Assembly: GCF_006442975.2 (NCBI RefSeq)
Contig: NZ_CP083954.1
Coordinates: 1,681,501 to 1,745,500 of the forward strand
Source of the DNA: Mesorhizobium sp. B2-1-1
Lineage (GTDB): Bacteria > Pseudomonadota > Alphaproteobacteria > Rhizobiales > Rhizobiaceae
Reading direction: 5' to 3'
Length of the DNA: 64,000 nucleotides
The position numbers and the translations under genes were made by a program. Under the pieces are notes generated by a model. The model was not told the DNA's origin and did no database searches. It was given only the letters and a program-made list of their open reading frames with translations. Below, in pieces: positions 1 to 8,581 of this stretch (position 1 is its first letter; every line of letters starts with the position of its first letter).

Positions 1-798
1 CTTCGCATCGGCTCGGCACCCGACACCTTCTTCGGCGGCGCGCATCAGTTGGTGCGCAACCTGATCGATACCGGCAAGCTCGGCAGGATCACCAGCGGCA
101 CTTGCCATGTCATGGGGCACGGCATGGAGCACTGGCACCCCAATCCGGACTTCTTCTTCCAGCCGGGCGCCGGCCCCGTGCTCGACATCGGGCCGTATTA
201 CATCACCAATCTGATCCAGCTGATCGGACCGGTGAAGCAGGTGGCGGCCTTCGCCACAACCCCGGCCAAGGAACGCACGATCAGTTCGAAGCCGCGCGCG
301 GGCGAAAGGATCCCGGTCAACACGCCGACCACCATCCACGGCCTGCTGGAGTTCGAGAACGGAGCCGTGATCACGCTCAACACCAGCTGGGACGTCTGGA
401 GCCACGGCCATGCGCCGATGGAGCTCTATGGCGAGATGGGGAGCGTGTTCGTGCCGGATCCGAACTTCTTCGGCGGCGACGTGCGCTTCACCGAAGCGGC
501 CAAGCCGGTCAAGAAGCTGCCGAAATGGCAGCATCCGTTCGGCGTACCCAACGAGATGCATTCGCAGGGCATGATGGCCAATTATCGCACCGCCGGCCTC
601 GCCGACATGGCGATTGCGATCTCCGAGGGCAGGCCGCACCGCTGCTCGATGGAGCTGGCGCTGCACGCCGTCGACGTCATGACGGGAATCCTGCGCTCGG
701 GCGAAACCGGCAAGTTCGTCGCCATGCAGACCACCTGCGAACGTCCAGCCGCGCTCGGCATCAAGGAAGCCAAGGCGCTGATGGCGAAGAAGAGCTAG
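1..798 (+). CDS. Gfo/Idh/MocA family oxidoreductase, C-terminal part (5' end outside window)
   Basis: The reading frame is open from base 1 and ends at a TAG at 796-798, so only the last 265 codons are present and the N-terminal NAD(P)-binding Rossmann domain lies outside the window. What remains is the alpha/beta substrate-binding half of a sugar or inositol dehydrogenase-like enzyme. It includes the GPVLDIGPYY segment that carries family catalytic residues, and a GELMG/GEMGS-type strand near residues 140-150. The next gene on the same strand is an aldo/keto reductase, so both may belong to a sugar catabolic locus. The substrate cannot be told from sequence. Confidence 0.85.
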   Translation, partial: LRIGSAPDTFFGGAHQLVRNLIDTGKLGRITSGTCHVMGHGMEHWHPNPDFFFQPGAGPVLDIGPYYITNLIQLIGPVKQVAAFATTPAKERTISSKPRAGERIPVNTPTTIHGLLEFENGAVITLNTSWDVWSHGHAPMELYGEMGSVFVPDPNFFGGDVRFTEAAKPVKKLPKWQHPFGVPNEMHSQGMMANYRTAGLADMAIAISEGRPHRCSMELALHAVDVMTGILRSGETGKFVAMQTTCERPAALGIKEAKALMAKKS

Positions 799-826
799 AT
801 CGCGGATTATCGATAATTTTGATGAA

Positions 827-854
827 CCCTCTCCCCGTTTTCGCGGGGAGAGGG
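827..854. repeat. Perfect 11-bp inverted repeat (CCCTCTCCCCG / CGGGGAGAGGG), possible terminator
   Basis: The arms 827-837 and 844-854 are perfectly complementary around a TTTTCG loop, just after the oxidoreductase stop. No U-tract follows, so termination is uncertain. The same CCTTACCCTCTCCCC core (opposite orientation here) recurs at about 44926. This suggests a member of a dispersed intergenic palindrome family. Confidence 0.6.
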
Positions 855-931
855 TAAGGGTTGGGGCGCAGGGCCTGCGCGTCGCGTTCGCGATGACAGT
901 GCCCAGTCCATCCAGCTTCGAGGATTTCCCC

Positions 932-1978
932 ATGCCCTATGTCGCCGCCGAAAACCGCTACGAAAAAATGGTCTATAACCGCTGCGGGCGGTCCGGCCTG
1001 AAGCTGCCGGCGATCTCGCTGGGGCTGTGGCACAATTTCGGCAACGACACGCCGCACACGACCAAGCAGGCGATCGTGCGCAAGGCCTTCGACCTCGGCA
1101 TCACGCATTTCGACCTCGCCAACAATTACGGGCCGCCGCCCGGCTCGGCCGAGATTGCTTTCGGCGAGATATTGCGCACCGACTTTGCCGCCTACCGCGA
1201 CGAACTCATCATCTCGACCAAGGCCGGCTACGAGATGTGGGCGGGCCCCTACGGCCAATGGGGCGGACGCAAATATTTGCTGGCCAGCCTCGACCAGAGC
1301 CTGAAGCGGATGGGGCTCGACTATGTCGACATCTTCTATTCGCACCGCTTCGATCCGGATACGCCGCTGGAGGAAACGATGGGCGCGCTCGACCATGCGG
1401 TGCGCGCGGGCAAGGCGCTCTATGTCGGCATCTCGTCCTACAATTCGCAGCGCACGCGCGAGGCGGCCGATATACTGAAGCGGCTCGGCACGCCTTGCGT
1501 AATCCATCAGCCGAGTTATTCGATGCTGAACCGCTGGGTCGAGGACGATGGCCTGCTCGATACGCTTGATGGGCTGGGCGTCGGCTCCATCGTGTTCTCG
1601 CCGCTGGCACAGGGCATGCTGACCGACAAATATCTCGGCGGCATCCCCGAGGGCAGCCGTGCCTCCCAGGGCAAGTCGCTGCGGCCGGCCTTCATCAACG
1701 ACAAGACCATCGCCAATATACAGGCATTGAACGCGATCGCGGGCCGCCGTGGCCAGACGTTGGCGCAGATGGCGCTGGCGTGGGTTCTGCGCAAACGCAA
1801 GGTGACATCGGCGCTGATCGGCGCCAGCCGGCCGGAGCAGGTGGAGGACTGCGTCGGCGCGCTGAAGGCGCCCGACTTCAGCGACGCCGAGCTTGCCGAG
1901 ATCGACAATTACGCGCGCGAGTCCGACATCAATCTGTGGGCAGCCTCGGCCGAGCGCAACGGCCCGCCGAGGAAGTAG
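932..1978 (+). CDS. Aldo/keto reductase, YghZ (L-glyceraldehyde 3-phosphate reductase)-like
   Basis: A 348-residue NADPH-dependent reductase of the AKR TIM-barrel superfamily. The catalytic tetrad is visible: D61 and Y66 (DLANNYG), K97 (ISTKAGY) and H138 (FYSHRFD). The sequence follows the E. coli YghZ/AKR14 type, including the GPPPGSAE segment and the C-terminal IGASRPEQV cofactor-binding loop. I chose the ATG at 932 because GAGG lies just upstream (about 920). An in-frame ATG at 893 would add 13 unremarkable residues. It probably reduces small aldehydes or sugar aldehydes; the physiological substrate is unknown. Confidence 0.88.
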   Translation: MPYVAAENRYEKMVYNRCGRSGLKLPAISLGLWHNFGNDTPHTTKQAIVRKAFDLGITHFDLANNYGPPPGSAEIAFGEILRTDFAAYRDELIISTKAGYEMWAGPYGQWGGRKYLLASLDQSLKRMGLDYVDIFYSHRFDPDTPLEETMGALDHAVRAGKALYVGISSYNSQRTREAADILKRLGTPCVIHQPSYSMLNRWVEDDGLLDTLDGLGVGSIVFSPLAQGMLTDKYLGGIPEGSRASQGKSLRPAFINDKTIANIQALNAIAGRRGQTLAQMALAWVLRKRKVTSALIGASRPEQVEDCVGALKAPDFSDAELAEIDNYARESDINLWAASAERNGPPRK

Positions 1979-1993
1979 GCATGGAAGCCGGTA

Positions 1994-2027
1994 GACAACG
2001 ACGGCGGGAGCCCCTCCCGTCGTTGTC
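1994..2027 (+). terminator. GC-rich hairpin after the aldo/keto reductase
   Basis: GACAACGACGG pairs with the downstream CCGTCGTTGTC, with one bulged base and a short C-rich loop. It starts 16 bases after the stop codon. The U-tract is poor (GTTCG), so intrinsic termination is possible but not certain. Confidence 0.4.
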
Positions 2028-2162
2028 GTTCGCGGAATGCCGCGCCAGCGCGTTTCAATAGAGGAGTAGCAAAGACAGCGGTTCGTCGCTATCTGAATGG
2101 GACGGGCCGTTTGCATGTGGAAACGGCTTGTATGTGACACAAGGCAGGTCGGAAACAGGATC

Positions 2163-2567
2163 ATGGCGGCAAGGGATGTGCTGACGAAGAACCAGCTGTG
2201 CGTGCTCGAGAAACTCGAGGCCGCCAGCGGGCCGCTCAGCGCCTACACCTTGCTTGACCAACTGCGCGAGCGGGGTTTCCGCGCGCCGCTGCAGGTCTAC
2301 CGCGCGCTCGACACGCTGGTGAAGTCCGGCTTCGTGCATCGGCTGGAAAGCCTCAATTCCTTCGTCGCCTGCGTCGAGCCGCACGATCACAGCCATTCCA
2401 TGACCGCCTTCGCCATCTGCGACACATGTGGCCAGGTGAGCGAAATGTCCGACCATGATGTCGGTCACCGGCTGGACGAATGGGTGCGCTCCACCGGCTT
2501 TGCCGCCAAGAAGGCGGTGATCGAGTTCCGCGGGACCTGTGCCAAGTGCCGGGCACAAGCTGCCTAG
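2163..2567 (+). CDS. Fur family transcriptional regulator (Zur-like)
   Basis: A 134-residue metal-sensing repressor. An N-terminal winged helix (about 5-75, with the recognition helix near APLQVYRALDTL) is followed by a dimerisation domain. That domain has a His-rich stretch (PHDHSHS, 73-79) and two CxxC pairs, C86/C89 (CDTC) and C126/C129 (CAKC), which form the structural zinc site. The composition resembles Zur rather than Fur, but this is inference. The ATG at 2163 has AGGA four bases upstream; an earlier in-frame ATG at 2097 would add 22 poorly conserved residues. No zinc transporter is adjacent, so the regulon is not evident here. Confidence 0.82.
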   Translation: MAARDVLTKNQLCVLEKLEAASGPLSAYTLLDQLRERGFRAPLQVYRALDTLVKSGFVHRLESLNSFVACVEPHDHSHSMTAFAICDTCGQVSEMSDHDVGHRLDEWVRSTGFAAKKAVIEFRGTCAKCRAQAA

Positions 2568-2573
2568 TCTAAG

Positions 2574-2601
2574 GTGTGTTGATATTCAGGTGATGCCGGC
2601 C
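2574..2601. repeat. Truncated copy of a dispersed element end (TGATATTCAGGTGA core)
   Basis: The sequence GGTGTGTTGATATTCAGGTG continuing into ATGCCGGCC matches the left end of the element at 21851-21981 at nearly every position. It follows the stop of the fur-like gene directly, as the other copy follows the stop of cysH. The rest of the element is missing, and the polA stop codon lies at 2607. Confidence 0.55.
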
Positions 2602-2606
2602 CGGCG

Positions 2607-5558
2607 CTAGTGCGCCTCGTCCCAGTTGTTCGCCGCTCGAGCGTCCACATGCAGCGGCACCGACATGGACACCGCCGGCATGGCCGCATTCTCCATGACA
2701 TGGCGCACGACGGGGATCGTCGCCTCCACTTCCGCCTCGATCGTCTCGAAGATCAGCTCGTCATGCACCTGTAAGAGCATGCGGGCCGAAAGCCTGGCCT
2801 TCTCCAGCGCCTCGTCCATGCGCACCATGGCGCGGCGGATGATGTCGGCGGCGGTGCCTTGCAGGCGCGCGTTGATCGAGGCGCGCTCGTTGAAGGCGCG
2901 GATCGAGGGATTGGAGGACCGGATCTCGGGGTAGTGGATGCGGCGGCCGAAGATGGTTTCGACGAAACCGTGCTCGCGGGCATAGGCCTTGGTCTCTTCG
3001 ATATAGTCGCGGATGCCGGGGAAGCGCTCGAAATATTTCTTGATGTAGTTGCTGGCCTCCTCGCGCGGAATCGACAGCTGGTTGGCAAGGCCGAAAGCCG
3101 AGATGCCGTAGATGATGCCGAAATTTATCGCCTTGGCGCGGCGGCGCACTTCCGAAGGCATGCCCTCCACGGGCACGTTGAACATTTCCGAGGCCGTGAT
3201 GGCGTGGATGTCGGCGCCGTCGGCGAAGGCCTGCCGCAATTGCGGGATCTCGGCGACATGGGCGAGCACGCGCAATTCGATCTGGCTGTAGTCGGCCGAA
3301 ACCAGGCGGTTGCCCTTGTCGGCGATGAAGGCCGTTCTGATCCTGCGGCCTTCGGCGGTGCGCACCGGGATGTTCTGCAGGTTCGGGTCGGAGGATGACA
3401 GCCGCCCCGTCGTCGTCGCGGCGAGCGCGTAAGAGGTGTGGACGCGCTTGGTGTCCGGGTTGACGAAGCCGGGCAGCGCATCGGTGTAAGTCGATTTCAG
3501 CTTGGTCAGCTGGCGCCAGTCGACGATCTTGCGCGGCAGTTCGTGGCCTTCGGCGGCGAGGTCTTCCAGAAGCTGCGCCGAGGTCGACCATTGGCCGGTC
3601 TTGGTCTTGGAGCCGCCGGGCAGACCCATGCGGCCGAACAGGATATCGCCGAGCTGCTTGGGCGAGCCGATGTTGATGCGCTCGCCGACGAGCTGGTAGA
3701 TTTCTTCCTCGAGCCGGGCTGCGCCCTGGGCCAGTTCGCCCGACAGCCGCGACAGGATCTGCCGGTCGACCGAGATGCCGCGCTGTTCCATGCGCGCCAG
3801 CACCGGCACCAGCGGCCGTTCCAGCCGCTCATAGACCGACACCAGGCCCTTGGCGGCGAGCCGCGGCTTCAGCACCAGCCAGAGCCTGAGCGTCACATCG
3901 GCGTCCTCGGCCGCGTGGGCGGTCGCCTTGTCGACATCGACCTGGTCGAAGCCGACCGAATTTTTTCCGGAGCCGGTCACGTCCTTGAGCTGAAGCGGAC
4001 TGTGGCCCAGCCATTTCTCGGCAAGCGCGTCCATGCCGTGGCCATGCGAGGTGCCGGCATCGAGCACGTAGGAGATCAGCATGGTGTCGTCGAAAGGGCC
4101 GACGTCGATACCGTAGCGGCTCATGATGACGAGATCGTATTTCAGGTTCTGCGCGATCTTGAGGACAGACTTGTCCTCGAGCAGCGGTTTCAGCACGGCC
4201 AGCGCCTCGCGCAGCGGGATCTGGTTGTCGATCGGACCACCGCCGAGCAGGTCGCCATTTCCGCTCCTGTGGGCGAACGGCACATAGGCGGCGCGACCTG
4301 GCGCCGTCGCCAGCGACAAGCCGATCAGTTCGGCCTGCATCGGATCGGGCGACGTCGCGCGGGTATCGAAGGCGACGATGCCGGTCTCCAGCGCCTCGGC
4401 GACCCAGGCCTTCAGGCTGGCGACGTCGCGGATGCACTGATAGGCCGAAATGTCGATCTTGCGGGCGGTGGCGGCCTCCAGGCGAAGCGCCGACAGAAGC
4501 GAAGGGGTGTTGCCCTCCTTCGTGCCGCCGCCTGCTTCCAGGGCCGTCTCGCCGTCCTGCTTCGCCTCGGCGCTGGGCGCGACCAGCGCGCCGGCGCCGA
4601 CATCCGGCCCATGCGCGGAGTCGGCGCGTTCGACCGTCACAGCGATCGCCTGGACGTCGCTTGCCTCGGTTCCCGTCGTTTCCGCCACGCGGCGGGTCAG
4701 CGAAGAGAATTCCATGGTCTTGAGGAAGCCGATCAGCTTCGGCCCGTCCGGCGCGTGCAGGACGAATTCGTCCAGCCCCTCGGCCACCGGCACATCGTTC
4801 TTCAACGTCACCAGCTGGCGCGAGATGCGCGCCTTGTCGGCATTGGCGATGATGGATTCGCGTCGTTTCTCCTGCTTGATCTCGCCGGCGCGCTCAAGCA
4901 GTCCGTCTAGGTCGCCGAACTGTTCGAGCAATTGCGCCGCGGTCTTCGGTCCGATGCCCGGCACGCCGGGAACATTGTCGACGGAATCGCCGGTCAATGC
5001 CTGCAGGTCGATCATCTTCTCCGGCGGCACGCCCCATTTCTCGATGACCTCGGGAATGCCGATCTGGCGATCCTTCATCGGATCGTACATGCTCACCGTC
5101 GGGCCGACCAACTGCATCAGGTCCTTGTCGGAGGAGATGATGGTGGTGTCGCCGCCGGCCTCACAGGCCAGCCGGCAATAGGTCGCGATGAGGTCGTCGG
5201 CCTCGAACCCTTCCATCTCGAGACAGGGCAGGTTGAACGCCCTGGTCGCCTGGCGGATGAGGCCGAATTGCGGGATCAGGTCTTCCGGCGGCGCCGAACG
5301 GTTGGCCTTGTATTCGGGATAGAGATCGTTGCGGAAGGTTTTCGACGAATAGTCGAAAATGACCGCGAAATGCGTCGGCACGATGCCGACATCGGTGTTG
5401 CGGGCATCCTGCATCAGCTTCCAAAGCATGTTGCAGAAGCCGGACACGGCGCCGACCGGCAGGCCGTCGGACTTGCGGGTCAGCGGCGGCAGCGCATGAT
5501 AGGCACGGAAGATGTAGCCGGAGCCGTCGACAAGAAAGAGATGATCGCCTTTTTTCAT
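2607..5558 (-). CDS. polA: DNA polymerase I
   Basis: A 983-residue replicative/repair polymerase. Domains in order are the 5'-3' exonuclease (about 1-290), a low-complexity linker (about 300-370), the 3'-5' exonuclease-like domain (about 375-570) and the family A polymerase (about 590-983). The polymerase motifs DYSQIELR, RRRAKAINFGIIYG and VHDELIFE are intact. In the proofreading domain two usual catalytic residues differ. The ExoI DxE motif reads DTR (D398, R400) and the ExoIII YxxxD motif reads HAAED (H548, D552); N471 and D475 of motif II remain. The ATG at 5558 (MKKGDHLFLVDGSG) is chosen because it begins at the conserved flap-nuclease N terminus; an upstream frame extension to 5621 looks non-coding. 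Confidence 0.97.
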   Translation of the reverse strand: MKKGDHLFLVDGSGYIFRAYHALPPLTRKSDGLPVGAVSGFCNMLWKLMQDARNTDVGIVPTHFAVIFDYSSKTFRNDLYPEYKANRSAPPEDLIPQFGLIRQATRAFNLPCLEMEGFEADDLIATYCRLACEAGGDTTIISSDKDLMQLVGPTVSMYDPMKDRQIGIPEVIEKWGVPPEKMIDLQALTGDSVDNVPGVPGIGPKTAAQLLEQFGDLDGLLERAGEIKQEKRRESIIANADKARISRQLVTLKNDVPVAEGLDEFVLHAPDGPKLIGFLKTMEFSSLTRRVAETTGTEASDVQAIAVTVERADSAHGPDVGAGALVAPSAEAKQDGETALEAGGGTKEGNTPSLLSALRLEAATARKIDISAYQCIRDVASLKAWVAEALETGIVAFDTRATSPDPMQAELIGLSLATAPGRAAYVPFAHRSGNGDLLGGGPIDNQIPLREALAVLKPLLEDKSVLKIAQNLKYDLVIMSRYGIDVGPFDDTMLISYVLDAGTSHGHGMDALAEKWLGHSPLQLKDVTGSGKNSVGFDQVDVDKATAHAAEDADVTLRLWLVLKPRLAAKGLVSVYERLERPLVPVLARMEQRGISVDRQILSRLSGELAQGAARLEEEIYQLVGERINIGSPKQLGDILFGRMGLPGGSKTKTGQWSTSAQLLEDLAAEGHELPRKIVDWRQLTKLKSTYTDALPGFVNPDTKRVHTSYALAATTTGRLSSSDPNLQNIPVRTAEGRRIRTAFIADKGNRLVSADYSQIELRVLAHVAEIPQLRQAFADGADIHAITASEMFNVPVEGMPSEVRRRAKAINFGIIYGISAFGLANQLSIPREEASNYIKKYFERFPGIRDYIEETKAYAREHGFVETIFGRRIHYPEIRSSNPSIRAFNERASINARLQGTAADIIRRAMVRMDEALEKARLSARMLLQVHDELIFETIEAEVEATIPVVRHVMENAAMPAVSMSVPLHVDARAANNWDEAH

Positions 5559-5750
5559 GCCGGCAGGGATAGCGCGGCGCGGCGGCTTGGTCCATGCCAA
5601 AGGCACCGCTTCCAGCAACACCCTGACAGGCAGGCGACGGGTTGGTTGGAAAGAGCTGAAATCGGCATTATTTTCGCCCGCGGGAGGGCTTGGTCCCGCC
5701 TGTCGAACGGCAGCTCACGGCCATGTTACAAAAGTGTAATATTCGTGCCC

Positions 5751-5779
5751 TTGAATCGCCACGTTCGAGGACACAGATA
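5751..5779 (+). promoter_or_regulatory. Sigma70-type promoter for the sRNA candidate
   Basis: TTGAAT (5751-5756), a 17-base spacer, then CAGATA (5774-5779). The predicted start is about 5785, just before the first stem of the putative small RNA. No reading frame with coding character begins downstream until 6033. Confidence 0.5.
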
Positions 5780-5784
5780 AATGC

Positions 5785-5933
5785 CATCGGCAATTTTCGC
5801 CGACGTCCGGAGCAAGGCCCGTCCCCCGCCTATCCCGGACACCTGCGGCAGCCTATCCCCCCTCTCCGGGCTGCCGCATCGTTTCGAGTAGAAGGGCCGC
5901 CGTGGTTCCCCCTCCACCACGGCGGTCTTTTTT
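5785..5933 (+). ncRNA. Candidate trans-acting sRNA with C/U-rich anti-Shine-Dalgarno loops (alpha-r14/NfeR1-like)
   Basis: This part of the polA-M20 peptidase gap (5559-6032) holds no gene but is full of structure. Stem 1 is TCGGC/GCCGA (5787-5803). Stem 2 is GTCCGG/CCGGAC (5805-5810 with 5835-5840), with CCCCCGCC in its loop. Stem 3 is TGCGGCAGCC/GGCTGCCGCA (5844-5853 with 5869-5878), with a CCCCCCTCTCC loop. Stem 4 is the terminator at 5897-5925, with a CCCCCTCC loop and a T-run. Three exposed loops could pair with Shine-Dalgarno sequences, the design known for rhizobial alpha-r14 sRNAs. As I recall, those also lie next to polA in other rhizobia; I could not check this. Family assignment is inference. 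A second, weaker hairpin (5952-5977) with TTTT lies downstream. Confidence 0.62.
5897..5933 (+). terminator. Strong Rho-independent terminator
   Basis: Perfect 10-bp stem, CCGCCGTGGT (5897-5906) with ACCACGGCGG (5916-5925), a 9-base loop, then TC and six T residues (5928-5933). It ends the sRNA candidate; no coding gene ends just upstream on this strand. Confidence 0.85.
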
Positions 5934-6032
5934 GTTTCGAATACGCGCTTGAGCCCGTGGTCCAATGGTCCCGGGCTTTTCGTTTGCCCGCTCTGCCTTT
6001 ACGGTTCCGGCACTGAATCGAAAGGCTCGCCA

Positions 6033-7415
6033 ATGTCAATTTCCCCCGTTCTCGACCGTCTCGACAAGAATCTCGACCACAGCCTGGAGCGCCTCTTCGG
6101 TCTGCTCCGGATCAGGTCAATCTCCACCGATCCGGCCTATGCCGCCGATTGCCGCAAGGCGGCTGAATGGCTGGTGGAAGAACTCAAGGTGATCGGCTTC
6201 GACGCCAGCGTCCGCGACACGCCCGGCCACCCGATGGTGGTTGCGCATCATGATGGGCCGGCCGGTTCACCGCATGTGCTGTTCTATGGCCACTATGACG
6301 TACAGCCGGTCGATCCGATCGAGCTTTGGGAAAACGACCCGTTCGCGCCGGCGGTCAAGGAGATCGAGCCCGGCCACAAGGTGATCACCGGGCGCGGCTC
6401 GGCCGACGACAAGGGTCAGTTGATGACCTTCGTCGAGGCTTGCCGGGCCTGGAAGCAGGTGCATGGCAATCTGCCGTGCCGCATCACCATCCTGTTCGAG
6501 GGCGAGGAGGAGTCAGGCTCGCCGTCGCTGAAGCCCTTCCTCGAAGCCAATGCCGATGAACTCAAGGCTGATTTCGCGCTGGTCTGCGATACCAGCATGT
6601 GGGACCGCGACACGCCGTCGATCTGCGTGGGGCTGCGCGGGCTGGTCGGCGAGGAGATCACCGTGAAGGCCGCCGACCGCGACCTGCATTCGGGCCTCTA
6701 TGGCGGCGCCGCCGCCAACCCGATCCGCATCCTGGCCAAGGTGCTGGCCGACATTCACGACAAGGACGGCCATATCACCATCCCGGGCTTCTATGACGGC
6801 GTCGAGGAAACGCCGTCGCAGATCCTGAAATCATGGGAAACGCTGGGCGAAACGGCCGAGACGTTCCTTGGCCCTGTCGGCCTTTCGATCCCGTCGGGCG
6901 AAAAGGGCCGTTCGCTGCTGGAACTCACCTGGGCACGGCCGACGGCCGAGTTCAACGGCATCACCGGCGGCTACACCGGCAAGGGCTTCAAGACGGTGAT
7001 CGCGGCGCAGGCCTCGGCGAAAGTATCTTTCCGCCTCGTCCACAAGCAGGATCCCAAGAAGATCCGCGCCGCCTTCCAGCAATTCGTCAAGGAGCGCATT
7101 CCGGCCGACTGTTCGGTGGAGTTCCACCCGCATGGTGGCTCGCCGGCGATCCAGCTTTCCTACGACTCGCCGTTCCTGGCCAAGGCCAAGACGGCGCTGT
7201 CGGACGAATGGCCGAAGCCGGCGGTGACGATCGGCAGCGGCGGCTCGATCCCCGTGGTCGGCGATTTCCAGACCTATCTCGGCATGGAATCGCTGCTGGT
7301 CGGTTTCGGCCTCGACGACGACCGCATCCACTCGCCCAACGAAAAGTATGAGTTGAGTTCGTTCCACAAGGGCCAGCGCTCCTGGGCACGCATTCTGGAC
7401 GCGCTGACGCGCTGA
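6033..7415 (+). CDS. M20 family metallopeptidase (dipeptidase)
   Basis: A 460-residue zinc aminoacylase/peptidase of clan MH. Visible metal ligands are the His/Asp of FYGHYDVQP (about 90-98), the Asp of GRGSADDKGQ (about 125-134), and the Glu pair of FEGEEESGSPSL (about 158-169), which includes the general base. A dimerisation lid follows (about 215-385), beginning near DLHSGLYGG. It belongs to the carboxypeptidase/dipeptidase subgroup with this lid signature. Start ATG 6033; the upstream extension to 5949 lies in the terminator-rich gap. Its in vivo peptide substrate is unknown. Confidence 0.9.
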   Translation: MSISPVLDRLDKNLDHSLERLFGLLRIRSISTDPAYAADCRKAAEWLVEELKVIGFDASVRDTPGHPMVVAHHDGPAGSPHVLFYGHYDVQPVDPIELWENDPFAPAVKEIEPGHKVITGRGSADDKGQLMTFVEACRAWKQVHGNLPCRITILFEGEEESGSPSLKPFLEANADELKADFALVCDTSMWDRDTPSICVGLRGLVGEEITVKAADRDLHSGLYGGAAANPIRILAKVLADIHDKDGHITIPGFYDGVEETPSQILKSWETLGETAETFLGPVGLSIPSGEKGRSLLELTWARPTAEFNGITGGYTGKGFKTVIAAQASAKVSFRLVHKQDPKKIRAAFQQFVKERIPADCSVEFHPHGGSPAIQLSYDSPFLAKAKTALSDEWPKPAVTIGSGGSIPVVGDFQTYLGMESLLVGFGLDDDRIHSPNEKYELSSFHKGQRSWARILDALTR

Positions 7416-7437
7416 GCCGGGAACTCACGAAAGGCGG

Positions 7438-7465
7438 GAAAATCAAGTTTATGTTGATTTTTCCA
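7438..7465 (+). terminator. A/T-rich hairpin after the M20 peptidase gene
   Basis: GGAAAATCAA (7438-7447) pairs with TTGATTTTTCC (7455-7465), with one extra T. The run of T in the 3' arm could act as the U-tract. It lies 23 bases past the stop. Confidence 0.45.
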
Positions 7466-7563
7466 CCGATCACGGCAAGGACGGGTTGCCAGCGCAACGT
7501 GCTGGAGCGCGCGCGTCCGCTCGATGGATGCGCGATGCCGAAAGCGCGACCCCGGAGAAGACG

Positions 7564-8184
7564 ATGAGCGATATCCGTTTCCACAAAAACGATCTGCCCG
7601 ACCTGTCCCGCTACAATGTCGGGGCGGTTGCCATCGATACGGAAACGCTGGGACTGAACCCGCATCGCGACCGGTTGTGCGTGGTGCAGATTTCACCCGG
7701 CGACGGCAGCGCCGACGTCATCCAGATCGCGCCGGGCCAAAGGGAAGCGCCGAACCTCGTCAAGCTCTTGGGAAACCACAGCGTGACCAAGCTGTTCCAC
7801 TATGGGCGCTTCGACCTTGCCGTGCTCTACCATGCGTTCGGTGTGATGCCCGAGCCGGTATTCTGCACCAAGATCGCCTCACGGCTGACCCGCACCTACA
7901 CCGACCGGCATGGGCTCAAAGACATCTGCTTCGAGCTTCTGGGCGTCGGCCTGTCCAAGGCGCAGCAATCGTCGGACTGGGCGGCCGAAACGCTGTCGCC
8001 CGAACAACTCGAATACGCCGCATCCGACGTGCTCTATCTGCACCGGCTGCGCGACGTGCTGGCGGCGCGGCTGGCGCGCGAGGATCGCACGAAAGAGGCC
8101 GACGCCTGTTTCCGCTTCCTGCCGACACGCGCCAAGCTTGACCTCATGGGCTGGGACGAAGAGGATATTTTCGCTCATAGCTGA
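7564..8184 (+). CDS. rnd: Ribonuclease D (short, exonuclease domain only)
   Basis: A 206-residue DEDDy 3'-5' exoribonuclease. Motif I is D25/E27 (AIDTETLG), motif II lies in LFHYGRFDLAVL, and motif III is YAASDVLYLHRL with the catalytic Tyr and Asp. It lacks the HRDC domains of the longer E. coli enzyme; alphaproteobacteria commonly carry this short form. The ATG at 7564 is preferred over an in-frame start at 7486, since the conserved fold begins close after it. It acts in trimming of tRNA and other stable RNA 3' ends. Confidence 0.88.
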   Translation: MSDIRFHKNDLPDLSRYNVGAVAIDTETLGLNPHRDRLCVVQISPGDGSADVIQIAPGQREAPNLVKLLGNHSVTKLFHYGRFDLAVLYHAFGVMPEPVFCTKIASRLTRTYTDRHGLKDICFELLGVGLSKAQQSSDWAAETLSPEQLEYAASDVLYLHRLRDVLAARLAREDRTKEADACFRFLPTRAKLDLMGWDEEDIFAHS

Positions 8185-8267
8185 CGGCGTCGCGGCGCTG
8201 CCGCCGATGTTCCGTCCGGGACCAGATGCCGGCCGTCGTGTTCCGTCGGCTCGAAAAGAGGGATGAC

Positions 8268-8471
8268 ATGACGGACAGGAAGCCCATATCGACCGCGCCC
8301 ACCGACGGTTCCAAGGTCACCGTGACCTGGAAGGACGGCGACGGCGTGCTCAACGAATCCATCGCGCAATACCGGGACGGCGGCTGGTGGGTCTACATCG
8401 ACAGCGATACGCAGAAGAAGGTCGAGCCGACGAGCTGGCGGCCCGCCGCGAGCGACGACGGCGACCAATGA
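8268..8471 (+). CDS. Small hypothetical protein, 67 aa
   Basis: A short acidic protein beginning MTDRKPISTAPTDGSKV, with a pattern of beta strands and aromatic residues (GGWWVYID, TSWRP). The start ATG has AGAGGGA upstream with good spacing, supporting expression. It has no signal peptide or membrane segment. The opening PISTAP.DG pattern occurs in many small rhizobial proteins of unknown role; I assign no function. It lies 84 bases after rnd on the same strand. Confidence 0.65.
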   Translation: MTDRKPISTAPTDGSKVTVTWKDGDGVLNESIAQYRDGGWWVYIDSDTQKKVEPTSWRPAASDDGDQ

Positions 8472-8581
8472 GCAGGCCGCTGGCGAGGGCGGCGGCTTTC
8501 GCATAGCCTGAAGCCGTTGATATCGAGGCCGATTCGGGGCTTTCCGCTCCGCGCTCGCCTCTTGCTCGGAGGGAAATCGCC

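Noticed and set aside
3438..4910. A 490-codon frame antisense to polA
   Set aside because: It is a GC-driven shadow of polA with no recognisable domain.
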